Part shown: positions 1-7,024 of the stretch, one piece after another
Layout of the letters: each line of letters opens with the position of its first letter
Position numbering within the stretch: position 1 is the stretch's first letter
The notes under the pieces: model-generated
What the model was told of the DNA's origin: nothing
Databases searched by the model: none
The model's input: only the letters and a program-made list of their open reading frames with translations
Translations under genes and position numbers: made by a program
NCBI GenBank assembly: GCA_049652745.1
Contig: JBASEY010000026.1
Span: forward strand, 179,443 to 243,442
DNA length: 64,000 nt
Reading direction: 5' to 3'
Source of the DNA: JBASEY01 sp049652745
Lineage (GTDB): Bacteria; CSSED10-310

Positions 1-476
1 TTATTCTGCCGTTCAATTCGATTTGCCACATACATGACAGGGAGGGCATCGAAGGGATGTTTCGCTCTGTCTTGAAACATATGAATACCGCCAGTCGTTT
101 CGTTGTGGCGATGTTTGTGCCAAGTTTCGATATTCTGTCCCGGGAACAATCGGAAAGGTTTCCGGTAGGCAAGGTAAATCATTTTAAAGCGGGTGAAGGT
201 ATGGTCTATGAGACAAATGTGTATGATCCGGCCTCACAGATCAACCATATCAAATGGTTTTATAATCTTCCCGGCCTGCCGAACGAGATTGTCATTCAGA
301 ACAACATGCGGATGTATTTTCCCCAAGAATTTCAAGCATTGGCGCATTATAATGGTTTTAGTGTGGAAACGATCTGGGGCGATTATGATTTTTCGCCGTT
401 TACGAATAAGTCCGAGCAGCAGATTTATGTTTTGCGAGCAGCCTCGGATGCTGATGGATCACCAGGAACAAAATAA
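1..476 (+). CDS. SAM-dependent methyltransferase, C-terminal part (cut by window edge)
   Basis: The reading frame is open from base 3 to the stop at 474-476, with no start needed inside the window, so the gene begins upstream. The visible part runs L-P-F-N-S-I-C-H-I, then a block where a helix precedes V-V-A-M-F-V-P-S-F-D. This is the post-core pattern of class I methyltransferases: a motif where a residue contacts S-adenosylmethionine, followed by the strand after 'L.pGG.fv.d.f.P'. The tail ends in an aromatic-rich strand, a lid element and a final strand reading Q-I-Y-V-L-R-A. The N-terminal SAM-binding glycine motif lies outside the window, so neither substrate nor subfamily can be assigned. 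An in-frame ATG at 57 exists but would remove the conserved NSF-like motif, so I reject it as the start. Confidence 0.7.
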   Translation, partial: ILPFNSICHIHDREGIEGMFRSVLKHMNTASRFVVAMFVPSFDILSREQSERFPVGKVNHFKAGEGMVYETNVYDPASQINHIKWFYNLPGLPNEIVIQNNMRMYFPQEFQALAHYNGFSVETIWGDYDFSPFTNKSEQQIYVLRAASDADGSPGTK

Positions 477-558
477 TGCCGTTTGGTGATGAGAAGCGTG
501 TGTAGATTTGTATTTCGCTTCCCTTTGTAGCTCTAATCCTATTTTCAGCTGATACCGC

Positions 559-1392
559 CTATAACTCCCCCCGAATCGTCCCATCCGTATTGACGATAAT
601 TTGCTGAAAAGCGAGATCTTCTCGTCCGGCGATCGTCATCGCCTGCTCGATCATCCGTGTCAAGCCGCCACAGCAGGGCACCGACATGCGCACAACGATG
701 ACTTTGGGAATGGTGGGGTTTGAGAGAATCGCCGCGAGTTTGTCGACGTAAGGCTCGGTTCGATCCAACTTCGGACAGGCGACGACAACGGAGCGGCCGC
801 GTAGAAAGCGCCAGTGTATATCGGCGGATGCGACAGGGCCGCAAGTGCTGAGAACGACGAGTTCCTTGTGATTGAAAAAATCAGCGCCAGGGTTGACCAA
901 ATGCAGTTGAACCGGCCATTGTGCCAGGTCGGACGGGATGACTTGGCCGGGCAATCCTGCGCCGTCTATCTTTGCGGGTTGAGGAGGCGAAGCCGGCGCT
1001 GTTTTCGTGAAATGTCTCAAACCCGGACAGCCGCCTTCCGGAACCTTGGGTTGTTTTGAAGTTGACGTAAGATCCGGATCATGTTGGGAATCGATCAGGC
1101 CGTGTTCACGAGCCGCCTGCATGAACCGTTCGACACCTTCCTCACCTTGAGAAGCCGTAACATGTTTGAGCGTCGCATGGAAGTCGAATGCCGGCGCCTC
1201 TTTCTCTTCAATAGTCAACGCTCCAGTCGGGCATTCTCCCAGACAGTCGCCTAGTCCGTCACAATAATCTTCTTTGACCAGTTTCGCTTTGCCATCGATG
1301 ATTTGCAGCGCACCTTCCGAGCAGGCAAGGACGCACAAACCACAGCCATTGCAGAGTTCTTCGTTTATATGAATGATTTTCCGTTTCGCCAT
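559..1392 (-). CDS. 4Fe-4S dicluster ferredoxin-domain protein
   Basis: A 277-residue protein, likely cytoplasmic. The N-terminus holds two cluster motifs: C14-x2-C17-x2-C20-x3-C24, then a variant second motif C44-x5-C50-x3-C54-P. The central stretch (about 95-150) is linker-like and proline-rich. The C-terminal half is an alpha/beta region reading V-V-V-A-C-P-K-L-D and then R-M-S-V-P-C-C-G-G-L, so further cysteines could bind metal. This architecture, a ferredoxin head fused to a domain ending in a V-P-C-C-G-G motif, recurs in anaerobes as an uncharacterised iron-sulfur protein. Its electron partner is unknown. The start is supported by an AAGGAGAG ribosome site about 8 bases upstream. It stands alone on the minus strand, so genome context gives no function. 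Confidence 0.85.
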   Translation of the reverse strand: MAKRKIIHINEELCNGCGLCVLACSEGALQIIDGKAKLVKEDYCDGLGDCLGECPTGALTIEEKEAPAFDFHATLKHVTASQGEEGVERFMQAAREHGLIDSQHDPDLTSTSKQPKVPEGGCPGLRHFTKTAPASPPQPAKIDGAGLPGQVIPSDLAQWPVQLHLVNPGADFFNHKELVVLSTCGPVASADIHWRFLRGRSVVVACPKLDRTEPYVDKLAAILSNPTIPKVIVVRMSVPCCGGLTRMIEQAMTIAGREDLAFQQIIVNTDGTIRGEL

Positions 1393-1815
1393 TTCTTGCT
1401 CTCCTTTCGAAAATGACTTCGCGATTGTAGCATATCATTCTTGAAAAACACTCAAATCAAACAGCAAATACTCATTATTTACTGCAAATTTTTTTTAAAA
1501 CGATCGTCTTGAATATGGAAAGACTGAGTTCGATCTCAGATATCAATCAAATTAGCTAAAAATGAAAGCGTCGATGAAAGGTTGAACAGCGTGGATAAAA
1601 TTAGTCTTTATTTGTTTTTGGCGAGTGGAAAACCTGATAGATCACTCTTTTTGATACCGCCATTGCGGAGCAGCAGATATGGCGGAAGGGTCACAAACCA
1701 AAAAGATCATTATGTTGTTTACAAAAGCTAGTGAAGCACTATATATTACGGCTGGTGATAAATGGCACTCGAAAAATGTATGGTTTGGAAACAAGGACAA
1801 TACTTGGAGGGATTT
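1393..1815. other. Non-coding gap upstream of the lipoprotein gene
   Basis: 423 bases, AT-rich, with no open frame that looks like a gene. The one structure I see is an inverted repeat, ccgccat at 1657-1663 and atggcgg at 1679-1685, with a 15-base loop. It is weakly flanked by ctttttg/caaaaag. It could be a hairpin in the leader of the gene that follows. I find no convincing sigma-70 promoter. Confidence 0.4.
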
Positions 1816-2442
1816 ATGAAGAGAGCTGGATTTTTGGGGTTTTGTATTTTGCTGGTTGCATTGCTTTCAAGTGTTTTTTTTATTGGGTGTGAAAAAGCTG
1901 ACGACCCGCTGAACCCGGACGATAGGACGCCGACTCCCGGCAATACGCCCACACCTTTCCAAAGCCCGACCCCGGAACCGACCCCGGGAAGTTCGATGTG
2001 GGGTTACATAAACGGCTCGGCATTGGTGGAAGTCAGTGGATTGGAATATAATCCGTATAATGAAAAGGAGTCGATATTTCATCTGTATCATCCTACCACC
2101 CAAGCTTGGCTGAATGTTCGCCACAGATCAGGCGGAAAATTTCAAATCAAGGGCGCTCTTGACAGTTGGTATGGATGCAGCGATGATGTGCATTATGAAT
2201 ATATTCAGCCGGGTGGAAACGGGGTTTGGCGGATTGAATGGGAACAACACGGAGATACAACTCAAGTTGTTGTCACATCACCGCAAGGAGGTTCCGAAAC
2301 AGTGCATTTAAGAGGAGGCGCCGCAGCATGGCGTGAAATCCGGCATGGCTCAGGGGATGCTCGACTGCCCATGGCCTCCCCGGCTTCGATAAGAGTCATC
2401 AGCATGACCGGCACGATCGGTGAAGCGGTTCATTGCCGGTAA
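1816..2442 (+). CDS. Lipoprotein with the MWGY domain
   Basis: The ATG at 1816 is preferred over the in-frame ATG at 1762. It follows TTGGAGG at good spacing and opens directly into a signal peptide (MKR, hydrophobic core, then F-I-G-C). C25 of the shorter form is the probable lipidated cysteine. After it comes a short P/T/D-rich linker (about 27-55), then a globular domain of about 150 residues beginning M-W-G-Y-I-N-G. This domain is closely similar to the C-terminal domain of the next gene: shared blocks include V-E-V-S-G-L, E-K-E-S-I-F-H-L, H-R-S-G, A-A-W-R-E and G-S-G-D-A-R. Seen directly: the shared domain, the lipobox and a 24-base gap to the next gene, suggesting one transcript. Inferred: a membrane-anchored partner of the downstream secreted protein. 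I do not recognise the domain family. Confidence 0.85.
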   Translation: MKRAGFLGFCILLVALLSSVFFIGCEKADDPLNPDDRTPTPGNTPTPFQSPTPEPTPGSSMWGYINGSALVEVSGLEYNPYNEKESIFHLYHPTTQAWLNVRHRSGGKFQIKGALDSWYGCSDDVHYEYIQPGGNGVWRIEWEQHGDTTQVVVTSPQGGSETVHLRGGAAAWREIRHGSGDARLPMASPASIRVISMTGTIGEAVHCR

Positions 2443-2466
2443 ATATAAATTATCAGAGGAGGAGTA

Positions 2467-4125
2467 ATGACAATGATTAAAAAATTTGCCGTGTTCACAA
2501 TCACATTTATGTTGCTTACAGTTTTGAGCGTGAGCAGTGTTGCCCTCGGTAAATCAGGAGGACAGGAAGCTCTCAATGGTCAACGGTTCACGATACCGTT
2601 CAACGGAGATCGAATCTGGGTGCATTCGGATTATGTGGGTTGTACGGGTGATGTGATCGATGTGTTGATCGAGTTGGCCAATCCCGGGACGCCGATTGAC
2701 GCATTCACGATGAACATGCTCTTTGATACGACCATGTTGGAATATCATGGATGTGTTGCAGGTGATCTTGATCCAGGATGGACAATGTTTGGTTGCAATG
2801 AACCGACACCTGGAAACATGGTTATAGCCGGTTTTTCATTGCCTCCAAAAGAAATACCCGTTGGCAGTGAAGGTGTTCTGGCTGTTTTGAGCTTTGTTGT
2901 CACTTGTGATGCATGTGATGAAGGCGACAGCAGTGAACTGAAACCGATCAATTTTCTAGACGATATTGAAGAGTTTACTCCAGGAACAGGGGCTTTCACC
3001 TATGTTTGTGAAAGCACACCGACTCCTGAACCCACTGACACGCCGATTCCGGAACCAACTGATACACCGGTTCCCGAACCGACAGACACCCCTGTTCCCG
3101 AGCCGACAGACACCCCTGTTCCTGAGCCCACTGACACGCCGATTCCGGAACCGACGGATACTCCAATTCCACCGACGAATACGGCTGTTCCACCGACACA
3201 TACACCTATCCCACCGACAAATACACCTGTTCCGCCGACGAATACGGCTGTTCCACCGACACATACGCCGACATCTCCACCACCGACTCACACACCGACA
3301 CCGCCGGAATGTGAATGGTTGGGAACGAAGCTTGAAATTTCCCAAAACAAACCGTTTCAAACCGGCGACACGTTCTGGCTTAAGTGCGAAGTTTGCTCGG
3401 ATACCCATAGACCCAGTGTCCCCACTGCGATTTTACTGGGTTTCGCAGGTGAATTCTGGTTCTGGCCGTCATGGAGCCAAACATTTGATTGGGTGACAGT
3501 TGACTATGAACCTGGATTGACATCTTTCTATGTTTTCGAGCCGTTTGCCTGGCCTAAGGTGATTGGCTCAGCGACGGATATCGCTTTCTTCAGCGCCTTA
3601 CTGACGCCAGAAATGAATGCTATTGTCGGTGATATCGGTTATGTCACGATGGGATTTGAAGGGGAGTACACTGAAATGTGGGGCTATGTCAACGGCCGCG
3701 CAAGAGTTGAAGTCTCGGGTTTGAGCTATGACCCTGACGAGGAGAAAGAATCCATTTTTCATTTGCACCATCCGATGACGGGAGCCTGGTTGAATATTCG
3801 ACATCGATCGGGTAACAAATTTCAGGCAAAAGGAGCGCTCAATTGGGATTACGGCTGTCACGATGAAGTCAACTATTGGGATATGCAAAGCGCCGGCAAT
3901 GGTGTTTGGGTTCTGGACTGGAATCAACAGGGCAATACCACTGAAGTCAAAATCACATCACCGACAAACGGCGTGTCCGTGCTTCATTTTGTGGGCGGCA
4001 CGGCTGCCTGGCGGGAAGTGCGGCCGGGCTCCGGGGATGCCCGTATACCTTTGCATTCGCCTGCTACCATCAAAGTGTTGGAAATAGGTGGAACGATCGG
4101 TGACGCCGTCGAGTGTTGGGACTAG
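2467..4125 (+). CDS. Secreted cohesin-like protein with P/T linker, FWPxW domain and MWGY domain
   Basis: A 552-residue protein with a signal peptide (K5-K6, hydrophobic core to about 28). Residues 45-180 look cohesin-like: a beta-rich module with V-I-D-V-L-I-E-L, then M-L-F-D-T-T-M-L-E-Y, G-D-L-D-P-G-W, and G-S-E-G-V-L-A-V-L-S-F. Residues 184-281 are a low-complexity linker of P-E-P-T-D-T-P type units. Residues 282-403 are a domain starting C-E-W-L-G-T-K with F-W-P-S-W in the middle, also found in the proteins at 42431 and 62282. Residues 404-552 repeat the domain of the upstream lipoprotein. A strong GAGGAGG ribosome site precedes the start, and a second ATG lies six bases later. The probable role is extracellular scaffold or adaptor. 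That is inference from module order. Confidence 0.8.
   Translation: MTMIKKFAVFTITFMLLTVLSVSSVALGKSGGQEALNGQRFTIPFNGDRIWVHSDYVGCTGDVIDVLIELANPGTPIDAFTMNMLFDTTMLEYHGCVAGDLDPGWTMFGCNEPTPGNMVIAGFSLPPKEIPVGSEGVLAVLSFVVTCDACDEGDSSELKPINFLDDIEEFTPGTGAFTYVCESTPTPEPTDTPIPEPTDTPVPEPTDTPVPEPTDTPVPEPTDTPIPEPTDTPIPPTNTAVPPTHTPIPPTNTPVPPTNTAVPPTHTPTSPPPTHTPTPPECEWLGTKLEISQNKPFQTGDTFWLKCEVCSDTHRPSVPTAILLGFAGEFWFWPSWSQTFDWVTVDYEPGLTSFYVFEPFAWPKVIGSATDIAFFSALLTPEMNAIVGDIGYVTMGFEGEYTEMWGYVNGRARVEVSGLSYDPDEEKESIFHLHHPMTGAWLNIRHRSGNKFQAKGALNWDYGCHDEVNYWDMQSAGNGVWVLDWNQQGNTTEVKITSPTNGVSVLHFVGGTAAWREVRPGSGDARIPLHSPATIKVLEIGGTIGDAVECWD
3016..3309 (+). repeat. Coding minisatellite for a proline/threonine linker
   Basis: Within the cohesin-like gene, imperfect 12- to 24-base units encode P-E-P-T-D-T-P, shifting to P-P-T-N-T and P-P-T-H-T towards the end. 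Such linkers separate modules in exoproteins. The DNA repeats make the length prone to slippage. A different linker, rich in P-Q-Y-T-N-T-P units, precedes the equivalent domain in the subtilase at 42431, so the linkers were not simply copied with the domain. Confidence 0.85.
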
Positions 4126-4128
4126 TTG

Positions 4129-4163
4129 ACAGCGGCGTGGTGCTATTGAGAACGCTGTTTTTT
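4129..4163 (+). terminator. Possible weak intrinsic terminator
   Basis: acagcg at 4129-4134 pairs with cgctgt at 4153-4158 across an 18-base loop, followed by a run of six T. It sits just after the stop of the cohesin-like gene and overlaps the end of the convergent S1 gene. The stem is short, so efficiency is doubtful. Confidence 0.4.
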
Positions 4164-5339
4164 CTCCAGCGCTTTTTCTAGACGCAATTTCAGACTACCG
4201 AAACCGGAAGTATCCTGGTTTCGGTAGTCTTTTGGTATGTCAGGTTCCTGTTGGGTCATACTGAGCGAGAGTCGGTGTTTTTCCGTATCGATTTCTATGA
4301 CTTTTACCTGAATGACGGCGCCGATTTTCAGTATGTCGGACGGATGATTGATTTTGCGATCCGTTTCCATTTCCGAAATATGTAAAAGACCTTCAAGACC
4401 AGGTTTCAGGCGTATAAACGCTCCGAATTTTTCATATCGAACGACTTGGCCTGAATAGATGCCGTTTTCAACAATGTCGGTTCCGACATATTGTTCCCAG
4501 GGTGAAAGGATTGCGTCCTTCATACTTAATGATATCTGTTTGGTTTCAGAGTTTATTTCCAGCACTTTCGCTTTGATTTCTTGGTTTTCGGAAATAATTT
4601 CAGAAGGGTGATGGACGCGTTCCCAGGAGATATGGGAAATGGGGACGAGGCCGTCGATGCCGCCGATATCGACAAAAACGCCGAAATCCGTGATTCGTTT
4701 TACATATCCGGTGACCGTATCCCCGACAGACAGATTTCGCAAAATTTCACGAGCACGTTTCTGGCGTTCGTCTTCCAGGTATTTTGTTCGAGAGACAACG
4801 ATATTTTTTCCATGATTATCCATTTGGAGAATGTGAAAATGGTAGGTTGCACCGACATAAAAATCTGGATTATCGACGTGTTCCAGATCGATTTGCGAAA
4901 TTGGACAGAAAGCGTTTATATTGCCCAAACTGATATCGAACCCGCCTTTGTTGGCTTTCTCGACACGCCCTTCTACCGGTATTTTGCTCCTGAACGCTTC
5001 TTGGATCATTTCCAGAGACTGATCTTTTTTTCTCATTCGATATGACAGACGAATCTCATCATCGGAATATACGACGGTTGCCGTAATGATGTCGCCGAGT
5101 TTGATGTTGAGCCGACCGTTTTCATCGATAAATTCTTCAATTGGAATAATGCCCTCACTTTTCGCGTTGACGTCGATAAAGACAGTCGTTTCGGATATGG
5201 CAACGATTTTTCCGCTGATTTTATCGCCCGGCCTCACCGTGTTGACCAGGGTTGAATCGGAGATGGCTTGGTTGAATTCTTCCATCGACATCCCAAAGGA
5301 GTCGTCCCATTCAATTGGTTGTTTTGTTTTTTTATTCAT
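4143..5339 (-). CDS. S1 RNA-binding protein with four S1 domains (ribosomal protein S1-like)
   Basis: A 398-residue protein with four S1 OB-folds at roughly 36-103, 118-187, 204-275 and 287-360. The third and fourth have the best consensus (G-x-V-x-x-I-x-x-F-G-V-F-V-D, G-L-V-P-I-S-H-I, K-V-L-E-I-N). The first two are more divergent, as in bacterial S1, where they bind the ribosome. The tail F-G-S-L-K-L-R-L-E-K is typical of short S1 homologues. I chose the ATG at 5339 over the one at 5375 because AGAGGA lies five bases upstream and the extra residues are not S1-like. Probable role: mRNA binding in translation initiation. At four domains it is shorter than the six-domain enterobacterial S1. 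A large inverted repeat lies upstream. Confidence 0.9.
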   Translation of the reverse strand: MNKKTKQPIEWDDSFGMSMEEFNQAISDSTLVNTVRPGDKISGKIVAISETTVFIDVNAKSEGIIPIEEFIDENGRLNIKLGDIITATVVYSDDEIRLSYRMRKKDQSLEMIQEAFRSKIPVEGRVEKANKGGFDISLGNINAFCPISQIDLEHVDNPDFYVGATYHFHILQMDNHGKNIVVSRTKYLEDERQKRAREILRNLSVGDTVTGYVKRITDFGVFVDIGGIDGLVPISHISWERVHHPSEIISENQEIKAKVLEINSETKQISLSMKDAILSPWEQYVGTDIVENGIYSGQVVRYEKFGAFIRLKPGLEGLLHISEMETDRKINHPSDILKIGAVIQVKVIEIDTEKHRLSLSMTQQEPDIPKDYRNQDTSGFGSLKLRLEKALEKKQRSQ

Positions 5340-5419
5340 GTTTATCCTCTGGCAGAGAAGGTTAAATCGCCTCATTTGAAAGGGCAGTCGACGATAAAAT
5401 ACAAGACGATGAAAAAAAG

Positions 5420-5502
5420 AGCGAATCGAAAATAACAGTATGGGGCGTTGGGGAGGGGCGAAGCAATGAGCAATTCTTCGCTGTTATTATTTTCGATTCG
5501 CT
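5420..5502. repeat. Long inverted repeat in the divergent S1/ferredoxin intergenic region
   Basis: The left arm at 5420-5438 and the right arm at 5481-5502 are complementary over 19 bases, with one 3-base insertion (tat) in the right arm. A second inner stem, cgaag at 5459-5463 with cttcg at 5476-5480, stacks against it. No gene ends here, so it is not an ordinary terminator. On the minus strand it would lie in the 5' leader of the S1 gene. Confidence 0.7.
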
Positions 5503-5573
5503 GGGGCAAGCTTTATAAAGCAACTATAAAATGGTAATTGAAAAAAGTCAAGGGTCTTATAAAAATTTTTTCC

Positions 5574-5603
5574 TTGACAAAAGGTTTTCTGAATATCATA
5601 TAT
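5574..5603 (+). promoter_or_regulatory. Sigma-70-type promoter of the small ferredoxin
   Basis: A perfect TTGACA at 5574-5579 and an AT-rich -10 region (catata/atatat, 5597-5603) with 17-18 bases between. It is followed after about 40 bases by AAGGAGA and the ferredoxin ATG. The short monocistronic unit ends in a strong terminator. Confidence 0.7.
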
Positions 5604-5643
5604 GAAACGTGTTTTGAACCTAAACGTGTAAAGGAGATTTCAA

Positions 5644-5814
5644 ATGGCTTACATTATTACCAGTGAATGCATTTGTTGTGGTGCATGTGAAAGCGAATGT
5701 CCGGTTGAAGCGATTTCCATGGGTGAAGAGATTTACGTGATTGATCCTGACAAATGTATCGATTGCGGCGCTTGTGCTGATGTGTGCCCAGTGGATGCAC
5801 CGCAGCCGGAATAA
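5644..5814 (+). CDS. Small 2[4Fe-4S] ferredoxin
   Basis: A 56-residue clostridial-type ferredoxin. Two cluster motifs are present: C9-x2-C12-x2-C15-x3-C19-P and C38-x2-C41-x2-C44-x3-C48-P, with the internal pseudo-twofold symmetry of the family. Length matches the usual 55-60 residues. It carries electrons at low potential in the cytoplasm. Likely partners in this window are the aldehyde oxidoreductase at 15075 or the radical activase NrdG, but that is inference. It has its own promoter and terminator. The ATG follows AAGGAGATTTCAA, a good ribosome site. Confidence 0.95.
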   Translation: MAYIITSECICCGACESECPVEAISMGEEIYVIDPDKCIDCGACADVCPVDAPQPE

Positions 5815-5836
5815 TTCGAATTTTTTGTTAAATTTG

Positions 5837-5877
5837 AAAAACTGCTCTGAAAAAATGCTTCAGAGCAGTTTTTTCTT
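5837..5877 (+). terminator. Strong intrinsic terminator after the ferredoxin
   Basis: actgctctga at 5841-5850 pairs perfectly with tcagagcagt at 5860-5869, loop of nine bases, then T-rich. Flanking A and T runs extend the stem. It could act in both directions. Confidence 0.9.
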
Positions 5878-5917
5878 TTAAAACACCGATTTTTCTGGTA
5901 AAAACCTTCTTCTGCGG

Positions 5918-6490
5918 ATGTGGAACGCCGATGTGAGCAATGTAATGATCAACAAAATTAAAATATTCTTTCAACTGATTGGTTATTATGTGTTGGCTTT
6001 GTATTTCATATCGGGCTATGTTCTAGCTGTCTATAAAATAGAAGGCGAATCGATGAACCCTCTGTTGGTCAATGGCGACCGAGTTGTATCGGATCGTCTG
6101 GTTTATAAACTGTCTTCTATTGAGCGATACGATGTTGTGGTTATGCATTCGCCGGCGGAACCACACAAATATTTGATCAAACGGGTTATCGGCTTGCCGG
6201 GAGAAACTATCCGAATCGATAACGGATCCGTCACTGTCAATGGAAGGAAAATCGATGACGATTTTGTACCCCCCGTACTCCGCTCTTCAGAAACAATCGA
6301 TGCCGTAACTGTTCCCCAGGGCCATTATTTCGTTGCTGGAGACAACCGCTTGATCAGCAACGACAGCCGTGTCTGGGCCACCCAAGCAAATCATTATCCT
6401 TTTATCGGCGAACGTTATATTTTGGGGAAAATCCGCTGCCGTGTCTGGCCGGTCTCCCGAATCCGCTGGATTCCAATAAAAAACGAGTAA
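5918..6490 (+). CDS. lepB: Signal peptidase I
   Basis: A 190-residue protein with one N-terminal membrane helix (about 17-38). The catalytic serine is S45 in G-E-S-M-N-P-L-L, and the general base lysine is K88 in Y-L-I-K-R-V-I-G-L-P-G-E. The box G-D-N-R-x-I-S-N-D-S-R near residue 145 is the family's conserved C-terminal motif. It cleaves signal peptides on the periplasmic face, so it would process the many exported proteins of this window. Type II pseudopilins are instead processed by a prepilin peptidase, which is not found here. No clear ribosome site exists at either candidate ATG (5918 or 5945); the second would remove nine residues before the membrane helix. Confidence 0.95.
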   Translation: MWNADVSNVMINKIKIFFQLIGYYVLALYFISGYVLAVYKIEGESMNPLLVNGDRVVSDRLVYKLSSIERYDVVVMHSPAEPHKYLIKRVIGLPGETIRIDNGSVTVNGRKIDDDFVPPVLRSSETIDAVTVPQGHYFVAGDNRLISNDSRVWATQANHYPFIGERYILGKIRCRVWPVSRIRWIPIKNE

Positions 6491-6580
6491 ACAATCTATC
6501 TGAATAATGTCATTGCTCTTTTGGAATGGTTCTTGCAAAACCATGACCCGGGGTTGTTACTGACTAGTGAGGGAAAATTA

Positions 6581-6820
6581 ATGAACGTGTTTAGTAAATT
6601 CACTGAGCCATTCTCCTTTCGACGAAATACTGCACCTTTGTCGTTCAAAGATGCAAAAGACGCTTTTGAACGAGACTATATCGATCAGTTGCTTCGTTTT
6701 ACAAAAGGAAATGTCAAATTGGCTGCAGAAATTGCAGGGCGAGATCGAAAAGGGCTCTATGTGCTGATGGAAAAACACAGCATCGATCCCATGATGTACA
6801 GACAAAAAATAGTGCAATAA
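6581..6820 (+). CDS. Solitary Fis-type helix-turn-helix protein
   Basis: About 79 residues from the ATG at 6581; an earlier in-frame ATG at 6521 lacks support. The body, from F-K-D-A-K-D-A-F-E-R-D-Y-I to the end, matches the DNA-binding domain found at the C-terminus of NtrC-family activators and in Fis: a long helix, then G-N-V-K-L-A-A-E-I-A-G-R-D-R-K-G-L-Y as the helix-turn-helix. No AAA+ or receiver domain is attached, so it acts as a small DNA-binding protein of its own or is the surviving tail of a larger regulator. I see no remnant of such a regulator upstream. It lies between signal peptidase and an oxidoreductase operon whose promoter region contains palindromes. Confidence 0.75.
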   Translation: MNVFSKFTEPFSFRRNTAPLSFKDAKDAFERDYIDQLLRFTKGNVKLAAEIAGRDRKGLYVLMEKHSIDPMMYRQKIVQ

Positions 6821-6908
6821 CGTCTTTAAGCCCTGAAATTCTTCACACTGAATAAAATCATTTTATCATCATAGGATGAATTCCAACCGTTCAACTCGAT
6901 AAAACCAG

Positions 6909-6936
6909 CTTGTCTGATCGTAATAGTCGTGACAAG
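6909..6936. promoter_or_regulatory. Inverted repeat upstream of the oxidoreductase operon
   Basis: cttgtc at 6909-6914 and gacaag at 6931-6936 with a 16-base centre, spacing compatible with a dimeric repressor site. No matching copy was found elsewhere, so this is suggestive only. Confidence 0.3.
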
Positions 6937-6966
6937 AAAAAATAAAATCGTTAAAATAATCTCCTT

Positions 6967-7001
6967 TTCGTGAGCCGTTTTCTCACGAATCGATACGTAT
7001 C
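6967..7001. promoter_or_regulatory. Two palindromes in the leader of the oxidoreductase operon
   Basis: A perfect 8-base inverted repeat, ttcgtgag (6967-6974) and ctcacgaa (6982-6989), is followed at once by a 10-base perfect palindrome, gatacgtatc (6992-7001), 24 bases before the ATG at 7025. The first may form an RNA hairpin; the second fits a protein operator. Confidence 0.4.
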
Positions 7002-7024
7002 AGTTTGGGGAGAATTCTGAAATA

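Noticed and set aside
3016..3309. CRISPR-like reading of the linker minisatellite
   Set aside because: Units are 12-24 bases, coding and without unique spacers.
2956..3496. Several overlapping frames in the P/T linker, both strands
   Set aside because: Tandem repeats keep all frames open. Only the frame with signal peptide and flanking domains is credible.
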